Source: an uncultured Lachnospiraceae bacterium (GTDB lineage: Bacteria; Bacillota_A; Clostridia; Lachnospirales; Lachnospiraceae). Taken from it: 15,454 bases of DNA. The translations under genes and the position numbers were made by a program. This document shows positions 1 to 6,310 of this stretch, in pieces. Within the stretch, counting starts at the first letter, position 1; every line of letters starts with the position of its first letter. Location of the stretch: assembly GCA_910585855.1 (NCBI GenBank), contig CAJUGZ010000071.1, positions 1 to 15,454 on the forward strand. Direction: 5' to 3'. The notes below the pieces were generated by a model. The model did not search any database and was not told the origin of the DNA. It saw only the letters and a list, made by a program, of their open reading frames with translations.

Positions 1-196
1 CACATACTGCTTCCATGCAGTGTGTGAAAAAAAAGGAGCGTGTTTAGCCTGCATCGTATAGAAAAGCGACTGTTTCGTGGCAGACAGCATCATTTGGAAC
101 GCCCGTTTTGTTTTGGCTGCCATGCAGGCGAATTGCGCTCCGGTCTGTCTGGTTGGATGCATGGAACAGCAGAAGTCTTAGAACTTCTTACTTTTT
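1..196. other. Structured GC-rich non-coding region, possible small RNA
   Basis: No convincing gene is seen, but the bases pair extensively. A 10-bp hairpin (1-10 with 17-26, one G-U) starts at the window edge. Bases 35-40 pair with 136-141, 47-54 with 122-129 (8 bp) and 79-83 with 117-121, separated by a symmetric 6x6 internal loop, giving one long compound stem. Read on the minus strand the outer stem is followed at once by eight Ts (34 down to 27), as at the 3' end of a terminated RNA. Read on the plus strand a hairpin at 171-188 plus a T-run could end a transcript entering from the left. An 11-nt direct repeat, TGGAACAGCAG, lies at 162-172 and 204-214. I recognise no known RNA family (not tmRNA, SRP RNA, RNase P or a T-box), and the strand is undecided. 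Confidence 0.35.
171..196 (+). terminator. Candidate intrinsic terminator at the end of the left structured region
   Basis: AGAAGT (171-176) pairs with ACTTCT (183-188) across a six-base loop and is followed by TTACTTTTT. The stem is short and modest in GC, so it is a weak candidate. It would end a plus-strand transcript entering from left of the window and insulate the promoter at 279-307. Confidence 0.35.
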
Positions 197-278
197 GGAA
201 ATGTGGAACAGCAGGCGGTTCACCGTTTTCGAATCTAGCGTCCTCTAAAAGACTTATTGAAGTTTTTTATGGTTCAGT

Positions 279-307
279 TTGACAGAAAGCCATTCTGACG
301 TTATAAT
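279..307 (+). promoter_or_regulatory. Perfect sigma-A consensus promoter
   Basis: TTGACA at 279-284 and TATAAT at 302-307 are separated by exactly 17 bp. Both hexamers match the vegetative consensus completely. The likely transcription start is near 314-316, about 20 bases before the start codon at 337, so the leader is short. It should give strong constitutive transcription of the 337-3796 gene run. Confidence 0.85.
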
Positions 308-336
308 CAGGAGAGAAAAGAAAGCAGGAGGCGCAA

Positions 337-1758
337 ATGTCAGATATATTAAAGGTAATAAAGGAAATCGGAAAAGGCAGAAATTTGGAAATGAATCTGC
401 CGAAATATATGAATTATATGATGTCAGCCTATTATCGAAATTCCAGTATTCGGCTGGCAATGAATTATTATACGTATTTGACAATGGAACAGGAAGAAGA
501 ACAGTCATCGGAATGGACTGCATTGACTGCACGGTTAGATAAAGTAATAAAAAGTACGATTTTATCAGAATTTGACGGAACTATTTTAGAAGAAGCCGTA
601 AAGGAGATCGATAGTATTCGAAATCAGCTCATAGCAGATACCAAAACAGTAACACTTTATGCCGATCAGTTTCAGATTTATGAATATATTTTAAATCGGA
701 TGGAAGGTCGGTTTGAAGAGGCAGAGGCATTGCCTTTGAATTATTCGGATGATAAATTTGTACAGAGGCTGTTAGAGTATATGATGCAGGATCAGGATCG
801 TTCTGTCATCAGTCAAAAGATAACCGAAATTGTGTCTACGCTGCCGGTGCGTCTGACAAAGCAGCGGTATTATGAGATTGTAAAAGACAGTTTTCTTTTG
901 TTTGTCGGATCAGAACGGCAGGCTTTAGAAGATCATGTCTTTATGTTAAAATCCAGTGCGGCACTGCTTTTGCCAGAAACGGAATCTGATCCGATTCGCT
1001 ATCAGGAAATGGATGTTTTTTTAAAGGAATTAAAAGAAGTTGATTGGGATGCTTTGACATTAGAACAATACCAGATGATACAGAAAAAATTGTATCAGGT
1101 CAGTACAGAGATTGATCGTATAACCAATTTGTCTACGCTTTTAATTGAAGTAATCAATGATGTTTATATCCTTTTATTGTCAATGCCTTATGCACTTACA
1201 GAAGCAGAAGAAGCGGCTACCTGTAAAGAAATTATGCGCCGTTCACAAACGGTTTCTGACCACAGTGAAGAGGAAGAATTATTTGCTTTATTTGAACAGT
1301 TAGAAGGAAAGCAGGAGCGGATTTCAGAACAGCTTACGGTAAATGCTTCTCTGTTAGATTCTCTTGAACAGCAAAAAGAACTAATGGAGAGTATTATGTT
1401 AGATAAGATCTACCATTCCCTTCTTCGAATCGAAAAGTTGGCTTCTACCAGTCATTTTATAGAATTAGATGCCGCAGTGGATCGAACGATTGTAGATCAT
1501 GACTATGCAGAGCAAAGAGCACATGAGGTGATTGGAGAGTTTGCAGAATGTTTTAAAGGATGCAGTCGGCGAAAGATTCGCAGTATGATGGCAGCCAGTA
1601 TGATGGCACTTCCGATATTTTTTAAAAATGCAGATGAATTGAAAGAATATGCAAAAACGGCATTAAGCAGCTGCAGTGATGCAGAGGAAAAACGAAGCAG
1701 TGTAATTTTACTGAAAACAATAATGGAAAGTCTGCCGAATCAGATGGAAAAAGAATAG
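337..1758 (+). CDS. Conserved-looking hypothetical protein, helical, 473 aa
   Basis: I do not recognise this family. The start is well supported: AGGAGG at 326-331 lies five bases before ATG 337, and the perfect promoter at 279-307 is just upstream. The protein has no signal peptide or membrane segment and is rich in Glu, Leu, Met and Lys. It reads as almost entirely alpha-helical, with a charged coiled-coil-like stretch around residues 300-350 (many EEE, QLE and EQ patterns). It is probably cytoplasmic. It is the first gene of a same-direction run with a 102-aa unknown, a DUF2953 protein and GerW, so a link to spore formation or germination is possible but rests only on position. The gap to the next gene is 57 bp, with a small inverted repeat in it. 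Confidence 0.85.
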   Translation: MSDILKVIKEIGKGRNLEMNLPKYMNYMMSAYYRNSSIRLAMNYYTYLTMEQEEEQSSEWTALTARLDKVIKSTILSEFDGTILEEAVKEIDSIRNQLIADTKTVTLYADQFQIYEYILNRMEGRFEEAEALPLNYSDDKFVQRLLEYMMQDQDRSVISQKITEIVSTLPVRLTKQRYYEIVKDSFLLFVGSERQALEDHVFMLKSSAALLLPETESDPIRYQEMDVFLKELKEVDWDALTLEQYQMIQKKLYQVSTEIDRITNLSTLLIEVINDVYILLLSMPYALTEAEEAATCKEIMRRSQTVSDHSEEEELFALFEQLEGKQERISEQLTVNASLLDSLEQQKELMESIMLDKIYHSLLRIEKLASTSHFIELDAAVDRTIVDHDYAEQRAHEVIGEFAECFKGCSRRKIRSMMAASMMALPIFFKNADELKEYAKTALSSCSDAEEKRSSVILLKTIMESLPNQMEKE

Positions 1759-1774
1759 CAGGAAAAAAATAGGC

Positions 1775-1795
1775 TATACTTAAGAAAGAAGTATA
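1775..1795. repeat. Short inverted repeat TATACTT-N7-AAGTATA
   Basis: A perfect 7-bp inverted repeat (1775-1781 and 1789-1795) lies in the 57-bp gap between the 473-aa and 102-aa genes, just ahead of the ribosome site. It could be a weak AU-rich RNA hairpin or an operator. No T-run follows, so it is not a terminator. Confidence 0.4.
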
Positions 1796-1815
1796 AATAA
1801 AAGGCAGGGAACAGG

Positions 1816-2124
1816 ATGAAATGGTATCGTCATATCTATATGGGAGAACAGGCAAAGAAGAATCGATACCGGATTATAGGAAAAATCCGGCATAATAAAC
1901 TTCAGATGGATGTCTATGTAATTACTTTGGCTTCAAATCCGAGTGATTTGCTGGATATTTATCCTTCTTATGTGCTGCGGCAGAAACATTTTCAGAAACA
2001 GGAGTATCTGATTGTCGGGATAGCCAAAGGCTACGAGGAAGCAATCGAAGTTGCGGTGAAGATTGTAACGGAAGTCTATACAAAGACTGGAACATTCGGC
2101 ATCAGAGAATATATTGGCAGGTGA
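1816..2124 (+). CDS. Hypothetical small protein, 102 aa
   Basis: I do not recognise this protein. ATG 1816 follows an AGGGA ribosome site at 1806-1810. It is basic, has no membrane segment, and begins with an aromatic, positively charged stretch (MKWYRHIYMGEQAKKNRYR). The middle looks like beta strands (KLQMDVYVITLAS, EYLIVGIAKGYEEA) and is followed by a helix, which suggests a small compact alpha/beta domain. The stop at 2122-2124 is only four bases before the next gene's ATG, so the two are almost certainly co-transcribed and translationally coupled. Its place ahead of the DUF2953-GerW pair suggests a related job, but nothing in the sequence proves it. Confidence 0.8.
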   Translation: MKWYRHIYMGEQAKKNRYRIIGKIRHNKLQMDVYVITLASNPSDLLDIYPSYVLRQKHFQKQEYLIVGIAKGYEEAIEVAVKIVTEVYTKTGTFGIREYIGR

Positions 2125-2128
2125 AGAG

Positions 2129-3337
2129 ATGCTACATATCATATTGATGATTTTAAAAATACTGGGCATTCTAATACTGAGTATTCTTGGGCTGGGACTG
2201 TGTATTGGGCTTTTGGTTTTGCTTTGCCCGATTCGGTACTATCTGGAGGGAAGTATTTATGGAAAGCCGGAAGGAAAGATTCGGATTAGCTGGCTGCTTC
2301 GTTTGGTTTGTGCGACGATTTCTTATAAAGAAAATCGGGCAGAGTGTAAAATTTGTATTTTGGGAATTCGGCTGAGAAAGCGAAGGAAAGAGGATTCTGA
2401 TAATACAGATTTAAAAAAAGAAAAAAAGAAGTTTTCTTTTTTAAAAAAGTGGAGAAAAAATCCGATTACAGGAAAAAAGAAAAAAGAAAAAGAAGACAAG
2501 CAGGCAGAAAGAATAGAGGAAGAGTTAGAAGCAAAAGAGGTACAACAGACAGAAGAAGATAAAAAAGAAGAAATAAAAACACAGCAGACACAAGCAGAGA
2601 AAGAGGAAATAAAAGAACAGCAGATACAAATAAAGAAAGAAGAAATAAAAGTACAACAGGCACAAACAGATAAAGAAGAACAAACAGATAAAAGAGAAAA
2701 AGTACAGCAGGAAGAGATAAAAATAGAACAGAATATACAAGAGGAAACAGTTGAAAACAAACAGCCCCTTTTAGAAAAGGTGATTATAAAGATTAGAGAA
2801 ATCTTGGAAAAAGTAAAAAGGATTTTAACAAAGATAGAAGGTATTTTAGGAAAGATAAAAGGAATTCCTGTTAAAATAAAAAATATTCCAGCTAAGATAC
2901 ATGGTATTTTATCTGCTGTAAGAGCAAATATTCAGAAGTTTCTTGAACTTCTTCGAAATCTGAATAAAAAGAAACAAACGATATTGGCATTTATAAAAGA
3001 TGAAAAAAACAAAGAAGCTTTTCGACATACAAAGGGGAGACTTTTTCAGATTTTATTTCATGTTCTTCCCGGAAAGGTAACATTGAAACTGCACTATGGT
3101 TTTGAAGATCCTGCAACAACAGGTATGCTGACAGGGATGATTTTTATGTTTTACCCAAGAAGTGCAGAACGATTTCAGCTTACACCAGATTTTGAAAAGC
3201 GTGTCTTAGAGGGAGAGCTTACACTAAAGGGCAGAGTGCAGTTAATACGAGTACTTTGGAACTTATTTTCTATATATTCTCATAAAGAGTGTAATCGAAT
3301 TATAAAAATGATGTTAAAAAAGTTAAAAACACGGTAG
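2129..3337 (+). CDS. DUF2953 (YtfI-type) membrane-anchored protein with charged repeat insert
   Basis: The C-terminal part (about 290-400) carries the DUF2953 signature, including LHYGFEDPATTGMLTGMI near 321-338. Family members such as Bacillus YtfI sit next to YtfJ/GerW and are linked to sporulation or germination. Residues 4-32 form one hydrophobic helix, so it is probably anchored in the membrane. Residues 85-212 are an extreme Lys/Glu/Gln low-complexity stretch with three 12-residue repeats (KEEIK-x-QQ-x-Q) at 146-181. Residues 214-280 are an amphipathic Ile/Lys segment (KIxGI, KIKxIP). At 402 aa it is much longer than I recall Bacillus YtfI being, owing to this insert. I chose ATG 2129, four bases after the upstream stop; an upstream TTG at 2114 has no ribosome site. 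gerW follows 33 bp downstream. Confidence 0.85.
   Translation: MLHIILMILKILGILILSILGLGLCIGLLVLLCPIRYYLEGSIYGKPEGKIRISWLLRLVCATISYKENRAECKICILGIRLRKRRKEDSDNTDLKKEKKKFSFLKKWRKNPITGKKKKEKEDKQAERIEEELEAKEVQQTEEDKKEEIKTQQTQAEKEEIKEQQIQIKKEEIKVQQAQTDKEEQTDKREKVQQEEIKIEQNIQEETVENKQPLLEKVIIKIREILEKVKRILTKIEGILGKIKGIPVKIKNIPAKIHGILSAVRANIQKFLELLRNLNKKKQTILAFIKDEKNKEAFRHTKGRLFQILFHVLPGKVTLKLHYGFEDPATTGMLTGMIFMFYPRSAERFQLTPDFEKRVLEGELTLKGRVQLIRVLWNLFSIYSHKECNRIIKMMLKKLKTR
2564..2671 (+). repeat. Three tandem 36-bp coding repeats in the DUF2953 gene
   Basis: Residues 146-181 of the DUF2953 protein are three successive 12-residue units of pattern KEEIK-x-QQ-x-Q-x-x, encoded by three 36-bp units, followed by a partial fourth (KEEQTDKREK). 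The units are imperfect at DNA level. This looks like repeat expansion by slippage or unequal recombination in a flexible linker, so copy number may vary between strains. Confidence 0.75.
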
Positions 3338-3370
3338 CTGTAAAATTTTGCAGCAGAAATGGAGGAAAAG

Positions 3371-3796
3371 ATGGCAGAAAATCAGAACGGAAGTTTTCAG
3401 GCAAATCTGGAATCTCTTTTTAAAGGGATGGATAGTTTTATGACAACAAAAACAGTAGTGGGAGAGGCAATCCATGCAGGAGATACGATTATTCTTCCGT
3501 TAGTAGATGTTAGTTTTGGTGTTGGTGCTGGAACTTTTACAGTAGAAAATAAAAATAACGGCGGAGGTGGAATCGGCGGAAAGATGTCCCCAAGTGCAGT
3601 ATTAGTGATTCAAAATGGAACAACAAAATTGGTAAATGTAAGAAATCAAGACGGACTTACCAAGATATTGGATATGGTTCCTGATTTTGTAAATCGCTTT
3701 ATGTCAGGAAATAAAGATTCTGATAACGATGAAGTAGAGGCAGAAATCATTGCTGAAGCAGAAACACAGGAAGAAAATAAAAAAGAAACACAGTAG
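3371..3796 (+). CDS. gerW: GerW (YtfJ) family sporulation protein
   Basis: This is a 141-aa protein of the GerW/YtfJ family, forespore-made proteins needed for normal spore germination in Bacillus. Family hallmarks are the N-terminal LESLFKGMDSFMTTKTVVG (13-31), the strand IILPLVDVSFGVGAGTF (40-56), a glycine-rich NNGGGGIGGKMSPSAVLVI (62-80) and the LTKILDMVPDFVNRF helix (96-110). An acidic, low-complexity tail (115-141) follows. I chose ATG 3371 because GGAGG at 3361-3365 sits five bases ahead; the in-frame ATG at 3359 would place that site inside the gene. The DUF2953 gene lies just upstream, as ytfI does to ytfJ in Bacillus, which supports both calls. It implies a spore-forming host. Confidence 0.92.
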   Translation: MAENQNGSFQANLESLFKGMDSFMTTKTVVGEAIHAGDTIILPLVDVSFGVGAGTFTVENKNNGGGGIGGKMSPSAVLVIQNGTTKLVNVRNQDGLTKILDMVPDFVNRFMSGNKDSDNDEVEAEIIAEAETQEENKKETQ

Positions 3797-3834
3797 GAAT
3801 TTTGGTTATAGGATGCTGCCGGGGTGTTTCTTTT
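3781..3834 (+). terminator. Possible weak terminator overlapping the 3' end of gerW
   Basis: AAAAGAAACAC (3781-3791) and GTGTTTCTTTT (3824-3834) are a perfect 11-bp inverted repeat around the gerW stop codon. As RNA this gives a GAAACAC/GTGTTTC stem followed by four Us. The loop is long (32 bases) and the stem moderate, so it may end transcription only partly. Confidence 0.4.
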
Positions 3835-3943
3835 GCCGGACACAAGAGGCGAGTTGGATCACGGCAGTTTGGATGAAATTCTTTTCTATTCCAGCGTTCC
3901 CCTTTCAAAAGGATTATGAAAGAAAAATAAAACAAAAGCAATC

Positions 3944-4005
3944 AAAACCCTGTCTGCTGCATATGATAAAGAGAGAATATATGCAAGCATAAAAGCGGGG
4001 TTTTT
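3944..4005 (+). promoter_or_regulatory. Hairpin with U-run that covers the next gene's ribosome site
   Basis: Two nested perfect stems are present: AAAACCC (3944-3950) with GGGTTTT near 3998-4004, and TGCATAT (3958-3964) with ATATGCA (3979-3985). The outer 3' arm contains the only purine-rich sequence (GGGG, 3997-4000) ahead of ATG 4006 and runs into TTTTT. It can be read as an intrinsic terminator for the gerW run or as a structure that hides the ribosome site of the small membrane protein. The rest of the 3797-4005 gap holds only a 31-codon open frame from GTG 3824, which I do not call as a gene. Confidence 0.45.
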
Positions 4006-4149
4006 ATGTGTAGAATGATTGGATTTATTATATTTTGGATAGCAGTGGGAATGGCACTGTCGCTTTTGGTGCGCAGTCCGGTAATTCGTACTCTTTGGGT
4101 AATTGTTTTAATGCTTGCCGGATATAACTTATTTTGCAGCGGAAAATAG
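4006..4149 (+). CDS. Small two-helix membrane protein, 47 aa
   Basis: ATG 4006 to TAG 4147 encodes 47 residues beginning MCRMIGFIIFWIAVGMALSL and ending YNLFCSGK. It has two hydrophobic helices (about 4-21 and 27-44) joined by a short polar turn with two arginines (VRSPVIRT), the layout of a tiny helical-hairpin membrane protein. The ribosome site is weak: GGGG (3997-4000), inside a hairpin arm. An internal ATG at 4015 (residue 4) is the other possible start. I know no function. The clean hydrophobic pattern, lacking frame breaks, argues that it is real, but at this size chance cannot be excluded. It converges on rpmB, whose terminator begins just after it. Confidence 0.55.
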   Translation: MCRMIGFIIFWIAVGMALSLLVRSPVIRTLWVIVLMLAGYNLFCSGK

Positions 4150-4163
4150 AGAATATCAGACAG

Positions 4164-4205
4164 AAAAAAATAAGGACATACCTTCCTAATTTGAAGCCAG
4201 TCCTC
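4164..4205 (-). terminator. Intrinsic terminator of rpmB
   Basis: On the minus strand GAGGAC (4205-4200) pairs with GTCCTT (4177-4172), with an inner CTTC/GAAG stem. It is followed by A and seven Ts (4170-4164). It lies about 28 bases past the rpmB stop. Confidence 0.7.
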
Positions 4206-4232
4206 ATTATCATTCTGTATTCATAGAAATTA

Positions 4233-4424
4233 TTAAGCACGTTCCACTGCACCAGATTTTAAGCAAGAAGTACAAACATACATCTTTTTTGTTGCTGTTC
4301 CGCCGTTTACTTTAACACGAACAGATTTTACGTTTGGTTTCCAAATCGCATTGGATCTTCTATGGGAATGACTCACATTATTTCCAAAGTGAGCACCTTT
4401 GCCGCATACACTACATTTTGCCAT
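4233..4424 (-). CDS. rpmB: 50S ribosomal protein bL28
   Basis: This 63-aa protein of the large ribosomal subunit starts MAKCSVCGKGAHFGNNVSHS and has the full family signature (HSHRRSNAIWKPN, RVKVNGGTATKKMYVCTSC). It is the zinc-type form: Cys4, Cys7, Cys51 and Cys54 make a CxxC...CxxC ribbon. Forms lacking these cysteines exist in some bacteria, often zinc-regulated, but no second copy is in this window. The start at 4424 is fixed by GGAGGTG about nine bases upstream on the minus strand and by family length; a longer open frame to 4472 is not needed. It is monocistronic, with its own promoter (4478-4506) and terminator (4164-4205), and is divergent from rex. Confidence 0.97.
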   Translation of the reverse strand: MAKCSVCGKGAHFGNNVSHSHRRSNAIWKPNVKSVRVKVNGGTATKKMYVCTSCLKSGAVERA

Positions 4425-4477
4425 AATTTTTTGCACCTCCTTGAAATTTTTCGTCCTGTACGACCACAACACGAATT

Positions 4478-4506
4478 ATTTTAGCAGATTTTATCTGATA
4501 TTGCAA
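4478..4506 (-). promoter_or_regulatory. rpmB promoter
   Basis: On the minus strand TTGCAA (4506-4501) and TAAAAT (4483-4478) are 17 bp apart, and TGC directly before the -10 makes an extended -10 element. The transcript would begin about 45-50 bases upstream of the rpmB start. Confidence 0.7.
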
Positions 4507-4556
4507 GCAGAAAATTAAAAAATTTATAAAATTTGTAATTCTACTTTTAGAATCGT

Positions 4557-4585
4557 TTGACATTTTTTTCACATTCTTATATAAT
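4557..4585 (+). promoter_or_regulatory. Perfect consensus promoter of rex
   Basis: TTGACA (4557-4562) and TATAAT (4580-4585) are separated by exactly 17 bp. I see no clear Rex operator (TTGTTAA-N4-TTAACAA or TTGTGA-N6-TCACAA type) overlapping it, so autoregulation is not evident. Confidence 0.85.
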
Positions 4586-4647
4586 AGGATTGTATGCCGA
4601 GAAGTTGCCAAACAGGTAAAAAAATAGAATAATGGAGGCTGGTAGCA

Positions 4648-5298
4648 GTGGAAGAAAAAGAAATATCAAAGGCAGTCATTAAGCGTCTGCCGAGATATTA
4701 TCGATATCTTGGGGAGTTAATGGAAAGCGGAGTAGAGCGGATTTCTTCAAATGAACTAAGTGAGCGGATGAATGTAACAGCGTCCCAGATTCGTCAGGAT
4801 TTAAATAATTTCGGTGGCTTTGGGCAGCAGGGCTATGGATATAATGTAGAGTATCTGTATAATGAAATTGCACAGATACTTGGAATTGATAAGATACATT
4901 ATATGATTATCGTGGGAGCCGGAAATCTGGGACAAGCTATTGCAAACTATACGAATTTTGAAAAGCGGGGATTTGTAGTAAAGGGACTGTTTGATGTCAA
5001 TCCACGTTTAGAAGGTCTTACTGTACGAGGGATTCCGATTCAGAATCTAGATGAAATGCCGAATTTTATTAAGGAACATCAAATTGAAATTGCAGCACTT
5101 ACCATTCCAAAGACAAGAGCATCGGAGGTGGTAGAGATTTTAGTAAAAAGCGGGGTACGGGCGATCTGGAATTTTGCTCATACAGATTTGAAAGTGCCAG
5201 ATGGGGTGATTGTAGAAAATGTACATTTATCAGAGAGTTTAATGCGTCTTTCTTATAATTTGGTAAATATGAAGCGTAATAAAAAACTAGAAAAGTAG
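4648..5298 (+). CDS. rex: Redox-sensing transcriptional repressor Rex
   Basis: Rex senses the NADH/NAD+ ratio and represses fermentation and respiration genes when NADH is low. The 216-aa protein has the usual length and two domains. An N-terminal winged helix (about 1-80) contains SQIRQDLNNFGGFGQQGYGY (46-65). A C-terminal Rossmann domain has GAGNLG (90-95) and the acidic residue in FDVNPR (Asp116) expected to bind the NAD ribose. The C-terminal helix swaps between subunits in known Rex dimers. The start is GTG 4648, nine bases after GGAGG (4634-4638). It is transcribed from its own perfect promoter and followed by a coiled-coil gene with no terminator between. The NAD(P)HX repair gene nnr lies about 1 kb downstream. 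Confidence 0.96.
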   Translation: MEEKEISKAVIKRLPRYYRYLGELMESGVERISSNELSERMNVTASQIRQDLNNFGGFGQQGYGYNVEYLYNEIAQILGIDKIHYMIIVGAGNLGQAIANYTNFEKRGFVVKGLFDVNPRLEGLTVRGIPIQNLDEMPNFIKEHQIEIAALTIPKTRASEVVEILVKSGVRAIWNFAHTDLKVPDGVIVENVHLSESLMRLSYNLVNMKRNKKLEK

Positions 5299-5422
5299 GA
5301 ATGGAAGCAGAAAAGAAATATAAAAAAACAGGTAAGGAAATGCCAAAGTTATGACGATATATGGGTTAGAAAGAAAAGACGTTTTAGAGTAGAGCTGAAA
5401 CAGAGTTTGGAGGCATTGGTGT

Positions 5423-6031
5423 ATGAAACCTACAGAGAGAAACAGAAATCTGGATATGGTGTTGCGTAGAAAGCATATTCCTATTCTGACTCTGGATGAA
5501 CGGTATATGGAACTGCTCACTGAGAGAGAGAAACCGGATTATATCCGTAAGATGGAAGCGTCTGTAAATGTATGGCTAAAGAAACAGGGACGTTCCGGCA
5601 GTGAAGTAAAAGAACTTCATCGTGCAAAGACACGTTTAATGCGTAATATTGTAGACAATATGCAGGAATCGGAAGGAGAGTCTGAGCGTAAGAGAGGAAA
5701 AAAGCTGGATAAAAGCCAGAAGCTGATTCGGGAGGCAAATGAAAAGATTATGCGTCTTGAGGAAGAACAAAAGCAGATTCCAGAGCGGTTAGAGGAAGCG
5801 AATTTGGAACTGCTGTATGCGACAACAGATATTTGTTATCAAAAGCTGAAGGAAGATCGGGAGGAGATTGAGGAGATTTCACGGTGGGTGAAACGAATTC
5901 GCAGTGAGCTGAAGGAGAAGTTGGATAGAAAGCAGCGAATGGAGGCAGAATATAATAAGATTTATGGAAACCTTCACGATATGCTTGGGGCAGAGGTAAT
6001 GGAGTATTTGGATGAGGAGTATGATTTGTAA
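5423..6031 (+). CDS. Hypothetical coiled-coil protein downstream of rex, 202 aa
   Basis: I do not recognise a named family. The protein is soluble and strongly charged. Residues 1-60 contain a folded-looking, less repetitive part (HIPILTLDERYMELL at 18-32). Residues 90-180 are a long Glu/Lys/Arg coiled coil (IMRLEEEQKQIPERLEEANL and similar), and the C-terminus is acidic (EVMEYLDEEYDL). ATG 5423 is set by GGAGG at 5409-5413, nine bases ahead. It follows rex by 124 bp with no terminator or clear promoter in between, so it is probably read through from the rex promoter, and it ends at the terminator at 6040-6076. A structural or scaffolding role is possible but unsupported. Confidence 0.85.
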   Translation: MKPTERNRNLDMVLRRKHIPILTLDERYMELLTEREKPDYIRKMEASVNVWLKKQGRSGSEVKELHRAKTRLMRNIVDNMQESEGESERKRGKKLDKSQKLIREANEKIMRLEEEQKQIPERLEEANLELLYATTDICYQKLKEDREEIEEISRWVKRIRSELKEKLDRKQRMEAEYNKIYGNLHDMLGAEVMEYLDEEYDL

Positions 6032-6039
6032 GATAGGGG

Positions 6040-6076
6040 GCTGCAATAGGTAGAGGATCTGTTGCAGCTTCTTTTT
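6040..6076 (+). terminator. Intrinsic terminator of the rex unit
   Basis: GCTGCAA (6040-6046) pairs perfectly with TTGCAGC (6062-6068) and is followed by TTCTTTTTT. It lies directly after the coiled-coil gene and ends the rex transcription unit. Confidence 0.85.
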
Positions 6077-6094
6077 TATACGCACTTGGAGGAC

Positions 6095-6234
6095 GCCGAA
6101 AGCCGAAGGGAGTGCTATTCCGGGTCCGCTTGCGCTTAGCATTTCCTCGTAGCGGACACTAAGACGCTAAAATACAGCGTCTAAGTGCCGACGGGAAATG
6201 ATGACCCTGCATAGCACTCCCTTCGGCTTTCGGC
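6095..6234. repeat. 140-bp GC-rich palindromic element with nested stems
   Basis: Outer arms 6095-6117 and 6212-6234 are a perfect 23-bp inverted repeat. Inside are GGGTC/GACCC (6122-6126 with 6203-6207), CATTTCC/GGAAATG (6140-6146 with 6194-6200) and a 12-bp stem with one mismatch (6157-6168 with 6176-6187). A competing stem GTCCGCT/AGCGGAC (6124-6130 with 6151-6157) gives an alternative fold. It is clearly richer in GC than the flanking genes and contains no gene. It sits between the rex-unit terminator and nnr. It looks like a dispersed intergenic repeat or MITE-like element, or a structured RNA. Bases 6235-6310 hold only a weak candidate promoter (TTGTTG 6260-6265, TAGAAT 6281-6286, 15-bp spacing) and the nnr ribosome site. 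Confidence 0.85.
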
Positions 6235-6310
6235 TGTCTATTCCAGACTGAAAAATGAATTGTTGTAAAGATTACTGATGTAGAATAATTAAATTAAGGA
6301 GAAAAGGAAA

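Noticed and set aside
210..240. TTCGAATC resembling a tRNA T-loop
   Set aside because: The flanking bases do not form a T-stem and no acceptor, D or anticodon arms are found.
40..282. 80-codon open frame from GTG 40
   Set aside because: The AAGGAG lies only one or two bases before the GTG, the composition does not look like protein, and the frame overlaps strong RNA pairing, a terminator-like hairpin and the promoter at 279-307.
2323..2760. Minus-strand frames of 65-145 codons rich in Phe, Cys, Ser and Leu
   Set aside because: They are antisense shadows of the Lys/Glu/Gln repeat in the DUF2953 gene; the odd composition follows from AAA/GAA codons read backwards, and no ribosome site is present.
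3824..3919. 31-codon frame from GTG, MFLLPDTRGELDHGSLDEIL and onward
   Set aside because: It reads somewhat like protein but is very short, has no clear ribosome site and starts inside an inverted-repeat arm.
3750..3992. 80-codon plus-strand frame overlapping the end of gerW
   Set aside because: Its first part is gerW read out of frame and the rest crosses two inverted repeats; it lacks a ribosome site and protein-like pattern.
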